A DNA stretch of 35,066 nucleotides from positions 1 to 35,066 of the forward strand of contig JAHEFH010000011.1 of NCBI GenBank assembly GCA_024640245.1, in the 5' to 3' direction. This DNA is from Paracoccaceae bacterium. GTDB taxonomy: Bacteria > Pseudomonadota > Alphaproteobacteria > Rhodobacterales > Rhodobacteraceae. The notes beneath the pieces were generated by a model that was not told the origin of the DNA, ran no database searches, and worked only from the letters and a program-made list of their open reading frames with translations. The position numbers were made by a program, and so were the translations under genes. Shown here in pieces: positions 1 through 10,149 of the stretch. Positions within the stretch are counted from its first letter, which is position 1, and each line of letters starts with the position of its first letter.

Positions 1-1135
1 CTTCCTTGGCCTGACCCCCGGCGATCCAACGGATGTTGTCGAAAGCCCGCAGCGCCTGTTCGGCGGCGTCGGCGTTGGTCGCCTTGCTGTCGTTCACGAA
101 GCGAACGCCGTTGGACATGCCGAGGAACTGGCTGCGGTGCGGCAGGCCCTGAAAGCTCGCCATCGCCTCTTCGATCACTTTCGGCGCAAGTGCCAGCGTC
201 CGGCAGACGGCATAGGCGGCGCAGGCGTTCTGGTGGTTGTGCGCGCCCGGCAGGTTCGGAAAATTCCGCAGGTCGATAGAGGCCATCTGGCGACCGTTGC
301 GCCATTCCGCCAGAAACCCCTTTCGGGCGAACACCGTCCAGCCCGCGCCCTGCAGTTTGCGTCCCGAGGATATTTCGATCACGGGATCGCCGCTGCCGGC
401 TTCCTGACGGATCTGGTTGGCCAGAAAACGGCCCTCGTTCTCGTCCACACCGATGATCGAGCGGTCCGGCATGCCCTCGATGAACAAGCGCCGCTTGGCC
501 GCGAAATATCCGCCGATGCCGCCGTGCCGGCCGAGGTGGTCGGGGCTGAGGTTCAGGAATACCGCCACATCCGGTGCAAGTGCGCGCGCCAGTTCGGTCT
601 GGTAAGACGACAGTTCCAGCACCACGACCTGCCCGTCGGCGGCCGGGTCGAGGTCCAGAACGCCGCGGCCGATATTGCCGCCCATCTGTACCGGCTTTCC
701 GGCTGTTTTCAGGATATGGGTGACCAGCGCGGTCGTCGTCGACTTGCCGTTCGATCCGGTGATGCAAACCACCTTGGGTGCGCGATCGAACTGGTCCCAG
801 TCGTCGGTCGCGTAGGACCGGAAGAACAGACCGATGTCGTTGTCCACCACGACACCCTTGTCCCAGGCCTTCGCAATCACAGGATGCGGCTCGGGGTAGA
901 GGTGCGGAATGCCAGGCGAGGTGATCAGCGCCACGACACCGTCCCAAGCCTTGTCGCGGCTCAGGTCCTCGACCAGAAAACCTTCGTTCGATGCGGCGGC
1001 CCGCGCCTCGGGATTGTCGTCCCAGCAGACCGGAGTGGCCCCGCCGGCGCGTAATGCCCGTGCCGTGGCAAGACCGGACCGGCCTAGCCCCAGAACCGCC
1101 ACCATGTGGTCGTCATACCCGCGAACAGGGATCAT
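1..1135 (-). CDS. murD: UDP-N-acetylmuramoylalanine--D-glutamate ligase (MurD), C-terminus cut by the left window edge
   Basis: Open minus-strand frame from ATG at 1133-1135 to the edge: [28 protein letters not shown]...[21 protein letters not shown] (Mur ligase P-loop). Next to mraY. Absent from the ORF track because it is truncated. Confidence 0.95.
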   Translation of the reverse strand, partial: MIPVRGYDDHMVAVLGLGRSGLATARALRAGGATPVCWDDNPEARAAASNEGFLVEDLSRDKAWDGVVALITSPGIPHLYPEPHPVIAKAWDKGVVVDNDIGLFFRSYATDDWDQFDRAPKVVCITGSNGKSTTTALVTHILKTAGKPVQMGGNIGRGVLDLDPAADGQVVVLELSSYQTELARALAPDVAVFLNLSPDHLGRHGGIGGYFAAKRRLFIEGMPDRSIIGVDENEGRFLANQIRQEAGSGDPVIEISSGRKLQGAGWTVFARKGFLAEWRNGRQMASIDLRNFPNLPGAHNHQNACAAYAVCRTLALAPKVIEEAMASFQGLPHRSQFLGMSNGVRFVNDSKATNADAAEQALRAFDNIRWIAGGQAKE

Positions 1136-2221
1136 CTAGCGTACTTTCAGTGTGGCGAGCCCGACAAGGGCCAGAATAAGGGAAATGATCCAAAACCGGA
1201 TCACGATCTGGCTTTCGGCCCAGCCGAGCTTCTCGAAATGGTGGTGGATCGGCGCCATGAGAAACACCCTTTTGCCGGTCTGCTTGAAATAGAGCACCTG
1301 TATGATCACCGACAGCGCCTCGACCACGAACAGCCCGCCGATGATGGCCAGCACGATCTCGTGCTTGGTACAGACCGCGATCGCGCCCAGCGCGCCGCCC
1401 AACGACAAGGATCCGGTATCGCCCATGAACACAGCCGCAGGCGGCGCGTTATACCACAGGAAACCCAGTCCGCCGCCGATCAGCGCTGACGTGAAGATCA
1501 GGATCTCGCCGGTACCGGGCACATAGTGAACGTCCAGATACTGGGAATAGTCGACCCGTCCGACGGCATAGGCGATAACGCCCAACGCGCCGCTTGCGAT
1601 CATCACCGGCATAATTGCCAACCCGTCCAGCCCGTCGGTCAGGTTGACCGCATTGGCCGCGCCGACGATCACGATCATCGCAAAGGGAAAGAACAGGAAA
1701 CCCATGTTCCAAAGCGCGTCCTTGAACACCGGGAAAGCCAGCATGTTGGTCAGGTCGTCTGGATGCACCCAAGCCGCCCAGACCGAGGCGATCAGGGCAA
1801 TGGCAAAGCCGATACCCAGCCGCGCCTTGCTGGAAAAGCCCGCGTGGGTCTGGCGGGTCACTTTCATGTAGTCGTCGGTAAAGCCTACAAAGCCGAATCC
1901 CACGGTGACAAACAGAATGATCCAGACATAAGGGATGTCCCATCGCGCCCAGACAAGCGTCGACAACATCAATGTGCCGAGGATCAGCACTCCGCCCATG
2001 GTCGGCGTTCCGGCCTTTTGCAGGATATGGTTTTCGGGGCCGTCATCGCGGATCGGCTGTCCTTTTTTCTGCTTTCTTTTCAGCCATTTGATCAGAGGCT
2101 GCCCGAAAAGGAAGCTCAGAAAAAGCGCCGTGAAAAACGCCCCGCCGGCACGAAAGGTAATGTACCGGAACAGGTTGAAGAAATCGCCCCCGTCGGAAAA
2201 ACCGCTCAGATAGTACAGCAT
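1136..2221 (-). CDS. mraY: Phospho-N-acetylmuramoyl-pentapeptide-transferase
   Basis: 361 aa polytopic protein with MraY motifs ([52 protein letters not shown]). Confidence 0.98.
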   Translation of the reverse strand: MLYYLSGFSDGGDFFNLFRYITFRAGGAFFTALFLSFLFGQPLIKWLKRKQKKGQPIRDDGPENHILQKAGTPTMGGVLILGTLMLSTLVWARWDIPYVWIILFVTVGFGFVGFTDDYMKVTRQTHAGFSSKARLGIGFAIALIASVWAAWVHPDDLTNMLAFPVFKDALWNMGFLFFPFAMIVIVGAANAVNLTDGLDGLAIMPVMIASGALGVIAYAVGRVDYSQYLDVHYVPGTGEILIFTSALIGGGLGFLWYNAPPAAVFMGDTGSLSLGGALGAIAVCTKHEIVLAIIGGLFVVEALSVIIQVLYFKQTGKRVFLMAPIHHHFEKLGWAESQIVIRFWIISLILALVGLATLKVR

Positions 2222-2234
2222 GGCGTTTCGCCTT

Positions 2235-3665
2235 TCATGTTGTTTCGGCCTGTTTGTCCAGCCGTTTGATCGCCTGAGCGACCAGGGATATGCGCGATCC
2301 GTTGGACCCCTTTATCATAACCACATCCCCCGCATCCAGCAGTCGATGCACCCGCGCCGCCAGGGATTCGGAAGTTTCGTGATATTCGCCGCGCCTGATC
2401 ACTGGCAGGGCCTCGTGCAGGGCCAACATGCGCGTACCTGCCACATGCACCAGATCGACCTGTGCCATCGCCTCGATCCTTGCCAGCCCTGCGTGCATCG
2501 CCGTCTCCTCCGGTCCCAATTCCAGCATGTCACCGAGAATTGCGATCTTGCGGCCCTTCATGGTCCGCCCTACGCCATCGACCGGTTGCGAGGCTGCCAG
2601 AACCTCGATCGCCGCGGCCATGGACGTCGGGTTGGCGTTGTAGCTCTCGTCGATCAACTCGATCGTTTCGTTCTCGACATTGGACAGATGAACCATAAAG
2701 CGCGCGCCGCGCCCGTCAGGAGCCTGCCACGCGCCCAAATCCAGCATGGCCACTGCGGTGTCGGCTTCGACCGCCTCGACTGCCGCCAGAACCGCCAAGG
2801 CGTTCATCGCCAGATGCCGTCCCGGAGCACTGAGTTTGAACAGAACCTCACGACCCTGCAGTGTCGCCCGGATCGAGGTCGTGGTGCCGACAACCTTGGC
2901 GCTGTCGAGCCGGTAATCGGCATCTTGTGCAATTCCGAAGGTCAGGATGTTGCCGGTAACTTTCGCCGCAGCGTCGTGCAGGATGCCAGCGGTTCCGATA
3001 TCGGCGTTGATCACGGCGGTGCCGTCCCGCACCAAACCTTCGAATATCTCGGCCTTGGCCTCCGCGATTTGTTCGACGCTGTCGAAGGCTTCCATATGCA
3101 CGGCTGCCACCGTGGTGACCACGGCAACGTCGGGCGCGGTCAGACGCGACAGGGGGCCGATTTCTCCGGGATGGTTCATACCTATCTCGATGACTGCGAA
3201 GTCCGTGTCGGCAGGCATCCGCGCCAGTGTCAGCGGCACGCCCCAGTGGTTGTTGAAACTGCGTTCGGCAGCATGCACCTGCCCCTGCCCGCTCAGCGCG
3301 GTGCGCAGCATTTCCTTGGTGCCCGTCTTTCCCACCGATCCGGTGACCGCGATAACCTTGGCCGCCGAGCGCGCCCGCGCCACGCGACCCAGATCCCGAA
3401 GCGCCGCCAGAACGTCGTCTACGATCAACAGAGGCGCGTCCGCCGGAACGCCCTCCGGCACCCGTGACACCAGCGCAGCGGCAGCACCGTATTCCAGCGC
3501 CATCGCGACAAAATCATGGCCGTCGCGCACGTCTTTCAGCGCCACGAACAGAGCGCCGGGTTCCAGCGTCCTCGTGTCGATGGAAACGCTGCTCGCGGAC
3601 CAGTTCGTGGTGGATTTTCCGCCCGTCGCTTCCGCCGCATCGCGACTGGTCCAGAGCACGTTCAC
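2235..3665 (-). CDS. murF: UDP-N-acetylmuramoyl-tripeptide--D-alanyl-D-alanine ligase
   Basis: 476 aa; [15 protein letters not shown]-loop, [11 protein letters not shown]; cluster position. Confidence 0.97.
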   Translation of the reverse strand: MNVLWTSRDAAEATGGKSTTNWSASSVSIDTRTLEPGALFVALKDVRDGHDFVAMALEYGAAAALVSRVPEGVPADAPLLIVDDVLAALRDLGRVARARSAAKVIAVTGSVGKTGTKEMLRTALSGQGQVHAAERSFNNHWGVPLTLARMPADTDFAVIEIGMNHPGEIGPLSRLTAPDVAVVTTVAAVHMEAFDSVEQIAEAKAEIFEGLVRDGTAVINADIGTAGILHDAAAKVTGNILTFGIAQDADYRLDSAKVVGTTTSIRATLQGREVLFKLSAPGRHLAMNALAVLAAVEAVEADTAVAMLDLGAWQAPDGRGARFMVHLSNVENETIELIDESYNANPTSMAAAIEVLAASQPVDGVGRTMKGRKIAILGDMLELGPEETAMHAGLARIEAMAQVDLVHVAGTRMLALHEALPVIRRGEYHETSESLAARVHRLLDAGDVVMIKGSNGSRISLVAQAIKRLDKQAETT

Positions 3666-5164
3666 GCGCCCAGCCCGTCAAGCGCGGCCACCGAGACGCT
3701 GGCCTGTTCTATGTCGTTGAAAGGCAGCACGTCCTGCCCGATGATCTGTCCGGTTTCGTGGCCCTTGCCCGCGATCAGCAGCGCGTCTCCGGGCTGCAAC
3801 GCGTCGACGCCGGCCAGTATTGCGCGGGCCCGGTCGCCGATCTCGGTAGCCTTGGGACAGCCTTTCAGGACGGCGGCCCGTATCGCTGCCGGTTCTTCGC
3901 TGCGTGGATTGTCGTCTGTAACGATAACGACATCGGCGTTTTCCGCCGCCGCCTTGCCCATCAGGGGCCGTTTTCCGGCATCGCGGTCGCCGCCGGCACC
4001 GAGGACGACGACGATCCGACCCATCACGTGGGGTCGCAGCGCCTGCAGCGCGGTTTCGACCGCATCCGGCGTATGGGCGTAATCGACAAAGACCGAGGCC
4101 CCGTTCTTGCGCGTCGCGGCCAGTTGCATCCGGCCGGGCACGGTTTCCAGCTCGTCCAGCGTATCGAAAACCACCCGCGCCGCCGCGCCACCGGCAATCG
4201 CCAGACCGGCGGCCATCAGCACGTTTTCCGCCTGAAAGCTGCCGATGAGCCGCAGATAGACCTGCCGCGTCTCGCCGCGATAGGAAAACCGAAGCTGCTG
4301 GCCGGTCGCATCCGCGCGGTCGGCAATCAGGCGTATTTCAGCCCTCTCCCCCGACCCGACAGTGATAACCGCCTGTCCGCGCCGCTCTGCAATTGCCATC
4401 AGGTCGGCAGATTTCGGATCGTCGATGTTCAGAACGGCCGTGCCCTCGGGCGGCAGGACGCGGTCGAACAGTCCGGCCTTCGCGGCAAAATATTCCTCGA
4501 AACTCGCGTGGTAATCCAGATGGTCCTGCGTGAAATTGGTGAAACCGGCAGCGGTCAGGTAAACTCCGTCCAGACGGCGCTGGTCGAGCCCGTGGCTACT
4601 GGCCTCCATGGCGGCATGGGTGATGCCCTGCTCGGCCAGATCGCGCAGAAGCGCATGCAAGGTAATCGGCTCGGGGGTGGTTGCATCGAGCGGTGCCGAA
4701 ACCGCGCCGTGCACACCGGCAGTTCCGATATTGACGGCGCTCTTGCCCAGCGCCTCCCATATCTGGCGCAGGAAGCTGGTGACCGAGGTCTTGCCGTTCG
4801 TGCCGGTAACCGCCACCATCGTCGCTGGTTGCTTGCCATAGAAGCGCGCGGCGGCCAGCGCCAGCGCCCGACGGGGGTCGGCGACCACGATAAAGGGAAC
4901 CTTGAGTTCAGCCGCCTCGCGGCGCGCGATCTTCAGACCTTCGGCATCCGTCAGAACCGCGGCGGCATCCATGCGCAGCGCATACTGGATAAACTCGCCG
5001 CCATGCACCTTGGTGCCGGGCAGAGCTGCGAACAGGTCGCCCGGACGGGTCTTCCGGCTGTCGACGCAGAGGCCCGTGATCTCTGTCCCTTCGCCGCCCT
5101 TGCCCAGGGTCACCGACAGTCCGAGGTCACTGATCCTGCATCTGTTGGCGGCATTCGGGCCCAT
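3662..5164 (-). CDS. murE: UDP-N-acetylmuramoyl-tripeptide synthetase
   Basis: 500 aa; VTGTNGKTSVTSF, DNPRSE motif; 4-nt overlap with murF. Confidence 0.97.
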   Translation of the reverse strand: MGPNAANRCRISDLGLSVTLGKGGEGTEITGLCVDSRKTRPGDLFAALPGTKVHGGEFIQYALRMDAAAVLTDAEGLKIARREAAELKVPFIVVADPRRALALAAARFYGKQPATMVAVTGTNGKTSVTSFLRQIWEALGKSAVNIGTAGVHGAVSAPLDATTPEPITLHALLRDLAEQGITHAAMEASSHGLDQRRLDGVYLTAAGFTNFTQDHLDYHASFEEYFAAKAGLFDRVLPPEGTAVLNIDDPKSADLMAIAERRGQAVITVGSGERAEIRLIADRADATGQQLRFSYRGETRQVYLRLIGSFQAENVLMAAGLAIAGGAAARVVFDTLDELETVPGRMQLAATRKNGASVFVDYAHTPDAVETALQALRPHVMGRIVVVLGAGGDRDAGKRPLMGKAAAENADVVIVTDDNPRSEEPAAIRAAVLKGCPKATEIGDRARAILAGVDALQPGDALLIAGKGHETGQIIGQDVLPFNDIEQASVSVAALDGLGA

Positions 5165-5181
5165 CGCGGCGTTTCCTCTGG

Positions 5182-6969
5182 CTAGTTTTTTACCTGCGTG
5201 TATTCCATTGTGTCGGCCGCTTCAACCACCGGCCGCAGGCCCAGTATCGGCGCAACGCGCGTGATGATTTCGGCCGCCACCGGCACTGCTGTCCAGCCCG
5301 CCGTGCGGCGCTCTTCGCCATAGGCGTCAATCGAGGGTTCGTCCAGCGTCACCACCAGGACATATTTGGGATTTGACATAGGGAACGCGCCGGCGAAGGT
5401 GGCTATGACCCGCTTGTCATAGTAGCCGCCCGTGGGTTTAGGCTTGTTGGCCGTACCGGTCTTGCCGCCAACCTCGTAACCCGGCACCTCGCCCATGCTG
5501 GCGGTACCGCGGACAACGACCTGCCGCAATAACTCTCGCATCTGGTCAGAGGTCTTCGTCGAAAGAACCTGTTCGCCGCCGGCGGAAATGTCGGCGCGGC
5601 GCAGCAGGGTCGGATTGACCGTGAAGCCGCCGTTGACCAGTGTGCTATAGGCGGCGGCCAGGTGCAGAGGCGTCGCCGCGATGCCGTGGCCGTAGGAAAT
5701 CGTCATGGTCGACAGTTCCGACCATTTCTTCGGGAACAGCGGTTGCGCGAGCGCGGCTTCGCCCAGTTCCACCGGCACCGGCTTGAAAAATCCCAGATCG
5801 CCGAGCATGGATTTCTGTACCGAACCGCCGGCGGCCAGTGCCATGCGCGCGGTGCCGACGTTGGAGGATTTCACGATCACGTCGCGCACCGACAGTTCCG
5901 GCCCCAAATTGTGAAAATCGCCGATCTTGAATTTGCCGTAGCGCATCGGGCCGGAGGTGTCGATCATGGTATCCAGATCGACAAGACCGCGTTCGAGAGA
6001 GGCTGCGGCCGCGAACAGCTTGAAGGTTGAACCGAGTTCGTAAACACCTTGTGCAGCGCGGTTGAACAGCGGGCTTAACGACGGATCGCCCGAAACCGGC
6101 GGTAACGGCCGGTTGTTCGGATCGAAATCCGGCAGGGACACCATCGACAGAATCTCTCCGGTGTGGACGTCCATCAGAACCGCCGCCGCTCCCTTGGCCT
6201 GCATCAGCTTCATGCCGCCGCCAAGCACATACCGCAGGGTGGACTGCGCCGTCAGGTCGATCGACAATTCCAGCGCGCCGCCATCCATGGCGGGGCTGCG
6301 CAGCAGTTCGTCGAACTGCTTTTCGACGCCGGCAACGCCGATCACCTCGGCCGAATTGACGCCTTCCTTTCCGAAACTGGCGCCGCCCAGAATATGTGCC
6401 GCCAGCCGTCCGTTGGGATAGAGCCGCATTTCGCGCGGGCCGAATAACAAACCGGGTTCGCCGAGATCATGCACCTGCTGGCGTTGTTCGGGGCTGAGCT
6501 TTTTCTTGACCCAGAGGAATTTTCGCTTGCCGCCGGTGAAATCCGAAATCAGCCGTTTACGGTCCAGATCGGGGAACAGGTCGGCCAGGCTGTTGGCGGC
6601 CTTTTCCGGGTCCACCATCAGAGGCGGCTGGGCATAGAGCGCCGTGGTCGCGAGGTTGGTCGCCAGCACGACGCCGTTGCGATCAATAATATCCGCGCGC
6701 TGGTTCAGAATCCGCGAACCGCTGGTCGTCGACTGCGGTTCCTGCGGTTCACTGGAGGCAAGGATCGCCATGCGCGCGCCGATAGTTCCGAAGGCCAGAA
6801 AGAACGCCACACCAAGAACCACGAGGCGGAATTCCGCCCGGTGGCGGATTTTCGACTGGATCGCCTGATTGCGCTTGGCGCGCTCCTGCGCCTCGATCAC
6901 ATCGGGGTTTTCGCCCTTCTCACGGGCATCCAGTACGCGGGCAAGCGGGCGCAGCGGGGTGCGGATCAT
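5182..6969 (-). CDS. ftsI: Peptidoglycan transpeptidase / division protein FtsI (PBP3)
   Basis: STFK (ELGSTFKLFAAA), SSN (VKSSNVGTARM), KTGTA (VGGKTGTANKP) motifs. Start set at MIRTPLRPL (ATG 6967-6969) rather than the track start 7293, because it overlaps the ftsL stop by 4 nt. Confidence 0.96.
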   Translation of the reverse strand: MIRTPLRPLARVLDAREKGENPDVIEAQERAKRNQAIQSKIRHRAEFRLVVLGVAFFLAFGTIGARMAILASSEPQEPQSTTSGSRILNQRADIIDRNGVVLATNLATTALYAQPPLMVDPEKAANSLADLFPDLDRKRLISDFTGGKRKFLWVKKKLSPEQRQQVHDLGEPGLLFGPREMRLYPNGRLAAHILGGASFGKEGVNSAEVIGVAGVEKQFDELLRSPAMDGGALELSIDLTAQSTLRYVLGGGMKLMQAKGAAAVLMDVHTGEILSMVSLPDFDPNNRPLPPVSGDPSLSPLFNRAAQGVYELGSTFKLFAAAASLERGLVDLDTMIDTSGPMRYGKFKIGDFHNLGPELSVRDVIVKSSNVGTARMALAAGGSVQKSMLGDLGFFKPVPVELGEAALAQPLFPKKWSELSTMTISYGHGIAATPLHLAAAYSTLVNGGFTVNPTLLRRADISAGGEQVLSTKTSDQMRELLRQVVVRGTASMGEVPGYEVGGKTGTANKPKPTGGYYDKRVIATFAGAFPMSNPKYVLVVTLDEPSIDAYGEERRTAGWTAVPVAAEIITRVAPILGLRPVVEAADTMEYTQVKN

Positions 6970-7319
6970 TTCTTGACCTCCTCCAGTACGCCCTGCACAT
7001 CGATCGTTTCCATCACCGTGATTTCCCTCTGGCGGGGAAACGCGACGTTCTCGGTTTCGCCGAAATGGTCCGAGGATAGCGGCACCAGCAACAGGTCGCC
7101 GAAGTTCAAGTCGACCAGGTCCCGCAGCCGTTCGGGACGGTTCAGATAGGCCCATTCCGCATTCAGCACCGAGATCGCCTCGCGCTCTTCGGCAATCTCC
7201 GTCTGCAGGCGGTTGATACGTTTCAGCGCGGCCTGCGTCCGGTAGTTCTCGTGATAGGCCCAATAGGCCGCTGAAATGGTGAAGGCGCAACAAGCCAGCA
7301 ATAGGAAAATACGCATCAA
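6966..7319 (-). CDS. ftsL: Cell division protein FtsL
   Basis: 117 aa; N-terminal TM then coiled-coil; between rsmH and ftsI with 4-nt overlaps. Confidence 0.88.
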   Translation of the reverse strand: MMRIFLLLACCAFTISAAYWAYHENYRTQAALKRINRLQTEIAEEREAISVLNAEWAYLNRPERLRDLVDLNFGDLLLVPLSSDHFGETENVAFPRQREITVMETIDVQGVLEEVKK

Positions 7320-8329
7320 ATCAACCTCTTCAAGTCAAATTGCGGCAAGCCCAGTTCTGCGGGGTCAATATCCCCGGCGGGTGCGGACAACCTCCGCGCC
7401 ACACGCAGCTTGGCCGAGCGCGCACGCGGGTTCGCCGCCATTTCCTCCGGGTCCGGTGCTATGGCTTTTCGCGTGACCTTCTCGAAACGCGGCTCCATCG
7501 CGGCTTGCTCCGGCATGTGACGGCTGCCGCCGCCGCCGGCGCTGCTCCGGGCCTGCATAAACCTTTTTACAATCCGGTCTTCCAGCGAATGGAAAGTCAC
7601 CACGACCAGCAGCCCGCCCTCGGCCAGAATGCGCTCGGCCGCCATCAGGCCCTGAACCAGCTGGCCCAGCTCGTCATTGACGGCAATGCGTAGCGCCTGA
7701 AAGGTGCGCGTGGCGGGATGGACCTGCCCCGGCTTCGGTCTGGGCAATGATTTTTCGACGATCTCGACCAGTTGTCCGGTCGTCAGGATCGGCGCGGAGG
7801 CGCGGGCCTTGACGATATTGCGGGCGATCCTGCGCGAGGCGCGCTCTTCGCCGAACTGGAACAGAACATCTGCCAGATCAGCCTCTTCGGCCAGATTGAC
7901 GACATCGGCCGCCGACATGCCCTCTTGCGACATCCGCATGTCCAGCGGTCCGTCCTTCATGAAGGAAAAGCCGCGCTCGGCCTGGTCGATCTGCATCGAG
8001 GAGACGCCAATATCCAGCACCACGCCGTCCAGCGCATCCGCGCCATTGTTCCGCGCCAGTTCGTCAAGACGCGCGAACTCGCCCTGGATCAGGACAAGAC
8101 GCTCGCCATAGTCGCCGGCCCAGTCGCGGGCGCGCACGAAAACTTCGGGATCGCGGTCAACCGCTAGAACCCGCTCGGCGCCGTTGTCCAGCAAACCACG
8201 AGTGTAACCGCCGGCACCAAAGGTACCGTCGAGCCATTTGCCGCGCACAGGGGCGACCTGTTCCAGAATTGCCGTCAGTAAAACTGGGATGTGCGGTGCG
8301 GGAGTATTTTGCATCGCGGCCGGACCCAT
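7316..8329 (-). CDS. rsmH: 16S rRNA (cytosine1402-N4)-methyltransferase RsmH (MraW)
   Basis: [50 protein letters not shown]; start may instead be [10 protein letters not shown] (8314). Confidence 0.97.
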   Translation of the reverse strand: MGPAAMQNTPAPHIPVLLTAILEQVAPVRGKWLDGTFGAGGYTRGLLDNGAERVLAVDRDPEVFVRARDWAGDYGERLVLIQGEFARLDELARNNGADALDGVVLDIGVSSMQIDQAERGFSFMKDGPLDMRMSQEGMSAADVVNLAEEADLADVLFQFGEERASRRIARNIVKARASAPILTTGQLVEIVEKSLPRPKPGQVHPATRTFQALRIAVNDELGQLVQGLMAAERILAEGGLLVVVTFHSLEDRIVKRFMQARSSAGGGGSRHMPEQAAMEPRFEKVTRKAIAPDPEEMAANPRARSAKLRVARRLSAPAGDIDPAELGLPQFDLKRLI

Positions 8330-8332
8330 GTA

Positions 8333-8836
8333 TCAGCCTCCCGTTCCGGGCGGATCCAGCAGGGTCAGAGGATCGAAGTCCTCGCCGTATTCCTCGAACC
8401 AGTCACCCATTTCTGCAACGTGGGCGTCATAGCGGCTCGGATCCCAGATCTGGAAAGTATCGCCGGAGGCAATGAAAAACGCTTCGCCGGTAATGCCGAT
8501 TTTTTCGCGTAGTTTAGGCGAAAGCACCAGGCGACCGGTCTCGTCGAGCTGGATCTGCACGGCCTGACCGGAGAACATCAGCTCCAGCATGCGGCGTTCG
8601 CGCGATCCGCGCGGCAATTGAGAGATTTTCTCGTCGACTTCCTGCATCGAGGTCATCGAGTAACCCTCGATGAACTTGCGGCGCTGGTCGCCGTAAACAA
8701 GCACGAGGTTGGGATTCTGGCCTTCGGCCCAATCGGGATCGCATTCTTCGAGCACGCGACGAAACGCAGCCGGGATGGACACCCGACCCTTGGCGTCCAC
8801 CTTGTGAACGCTTTCGCCTCTAAACCGTCGTGCCAC
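8333..8836 (-). CDS. mraZ: Transcriptional regulator / division protein MraZ (GTG start)
   Basis: 167 aa; KVDAKGRVSIPAAFR and ETGRLVLSPKLRE AbrB-like repeats; upstream of rsmH. Confidence 0.95.
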   Translation of the reverse strand: MARRFRGESVHKVDAKGRVSIPAAFRRVLEECDPDWAEGQNPNLVLVYGDQRRKFIEGYSMTSMQEVDEKISQLPRGSRERRMLELMFSGQAVQIQLDETGRLVLSPKLREKIGITGEAFFIASGDTFQIWDPSRYDAHVAEMGDWFEEYGEDFDPLTLLDPPGTGG

Positions 8837-8887
8837 GTCTGCGGCCCTTTCTGTCTGTCCGGAATTTCGGGGGCCCCGGAATGGAAA

Positions 8888-8923
8888 CGGCGGATCGAGC
8901 TGCTGCCACTGCTCGATCCGCCG
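8888..8923 (-). promoter_or_regulatory. Perfect 13-bp inverted repeat (10-nt loop) in the mraZ upstream leader
   Basis: CGGCGGATCGAGC-tgctgccact-GCTCGATCCGCCG, arms exactly reverse complementary. Confidence 0.75.
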
Positions 8924-9088
8924 CCCTCGTCCCTAAATGGGCCGCCCGGCTCGTGATGCCGCCTGGGGGGGCGTCTGCTCGCATCTACGCCGGATCTCTT
9001 TTTGTGATGAAGCGGGCGCCTGTATGAAACCTGCTAGGTTTTGGGTCTTAATGCCCTTTACTCTTTCCGCGCATCATCGTGTTACAAG

Positions 9089-9142
9089 GTAATACATGGG
9101 AAATTATGGATTACAAATGTTTTTTTATGGGAAATGATGGGT
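9089..9142 (-). promoter_or_regulatory. Putative mraZ promoter with TGGGN/N5 direct repeats (candidate MraZ boxes)
   Basis: TGGGA 9097, TGGAT 9107, TGGGA 9128, TGGGT 9138 (10-nt spacing within pairs). Minus-strand -35-like TTGTAA (9116-9111), 16-nt spacer, -10-like TATTAC (9094-9089). Confidence 0.45.
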
Positions 9143-9497
9143 AAATAAGCACTTGTGGCACCAAAACCGCAATATTTTTGTCAAAAGGGTGAAAACAGGC
9201 ACATTTTATTGGGGTGTAGTATCTAGAAACCACAACATGTTGTGTTTCTGACCGATTTCCCTGAAAATCCCATATCGCGACAGAGAAGTTGCAGACAATT
9301 TAGAACATATTGAGAACATTAGTTTTTTGGCAACTTCTGCACGCCCTTTTCGGAGAATTCATGATTCTTCGCCCGCGCAGAATCAAACGCGGCGCAGCGG
9401 GCCGATCCGGTGGAGCCAAGGTCTTGCACCACGAATATCTGGGGCCTACCGTGCTGCGATAGAAATTTGAAGCATTTTGGTTTCAGGGAGGCATGGA

Positions 9498-10109
9498 ATG
9501 TCTTTGAAAGTGATTGGAACGGGTTTCGGACGCACGGGAACGGACTCGATGCGAACGGCGCTGAACATGCTGGGTTTCGGCCCTACCCACCACATGTTCG
9601 AGATTATGGAGCATCCGCAACAGAAGGAACGCTGGCGTGCGCTGGCGCTGGGTGCGGAGCCGGACTGGGACCTGCTGTTCGAGGGCTACAATTCCTGCAT
9701 TGACTGGCCGTCCGCCTATTACTGGCGCGAGTTGATAGAGGTTTATCCCGAAGCCAAGGTGCTGCTGACATGGCGCACGCCGGAAAGCTGGTGGTCGAGC
9801 TTCGAGAAAACCATCGTCGCCGGGATCAAATCGTCCGAGGACCCTCAATCGCTGGGACGGACCCTGATAGAAGGGGAGATCTTCGATGGCCGGATGGCAG
9901 ACCGCGCCCACGCTATCGCGACCTACGAGGCCAATGTCGCGGCTGTTCTCGACACGGTCCCGAAGGACCGGCTGCTGGTTCACAAGCTCGGCGACGGATG
10001 GGTGCCGCTTTGCGCGCATCTGGGCGTGCCGGTGCCGGAAGAGGACTATCCTAACAGGAACAACACATCCGATTTCGCCGAAAAAATCCTGAAACCGGGA
10101 CCAAGCTGA
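9498..10109 (+). CDS. Sulfotransferase family protein
   Basis: MSLKVIGTGFGRTGTDSMRTALNMLGFGPTHHMFE P-loop-like PAPS site at the N-terminus; start placed at the second Met of the track ORF. Confidence 0.85.
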   Translation: MSLKVIGTGFGRTGTDSMRTALNMLGFGPTHHMFEIMEHPQQKERWRALALGAEPDWDLLFEGYNSCIDWPSAYYWRELIEVYPEAKVLLTWRTPESWWSSFEKTIVAGIKSSEDPQSLGRTLIEGEIFDGRMADRAHAIATYEANVAAVLDTVPKDRLLVHKLGDGWVPLCAHLGVPVPEEDYPNRNNTSDFAEKILKPGPS

Positions 10110-10149
10110 CTTTCAGGCCGATCGCGTTCCCGCGCCGCGGCCGCAAGAC

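Noticed and set aside
2220-5185. Long plus-strand ORFs (415 aa, 573 aa) opposite murF/murE
   Set aside because: Shadow ORFs in GC-rich DNA; Arg/His/Gln-rich low-complexity translations antisense to clear Mur ligases
9363-9384. Two GANTC sites (GATTC, GAATC) upstream of the sulfotransferase, possible CcrM/GcrA control
   Set aside because: GANTC occurs often by chance; no clear promoter element tied to these sites
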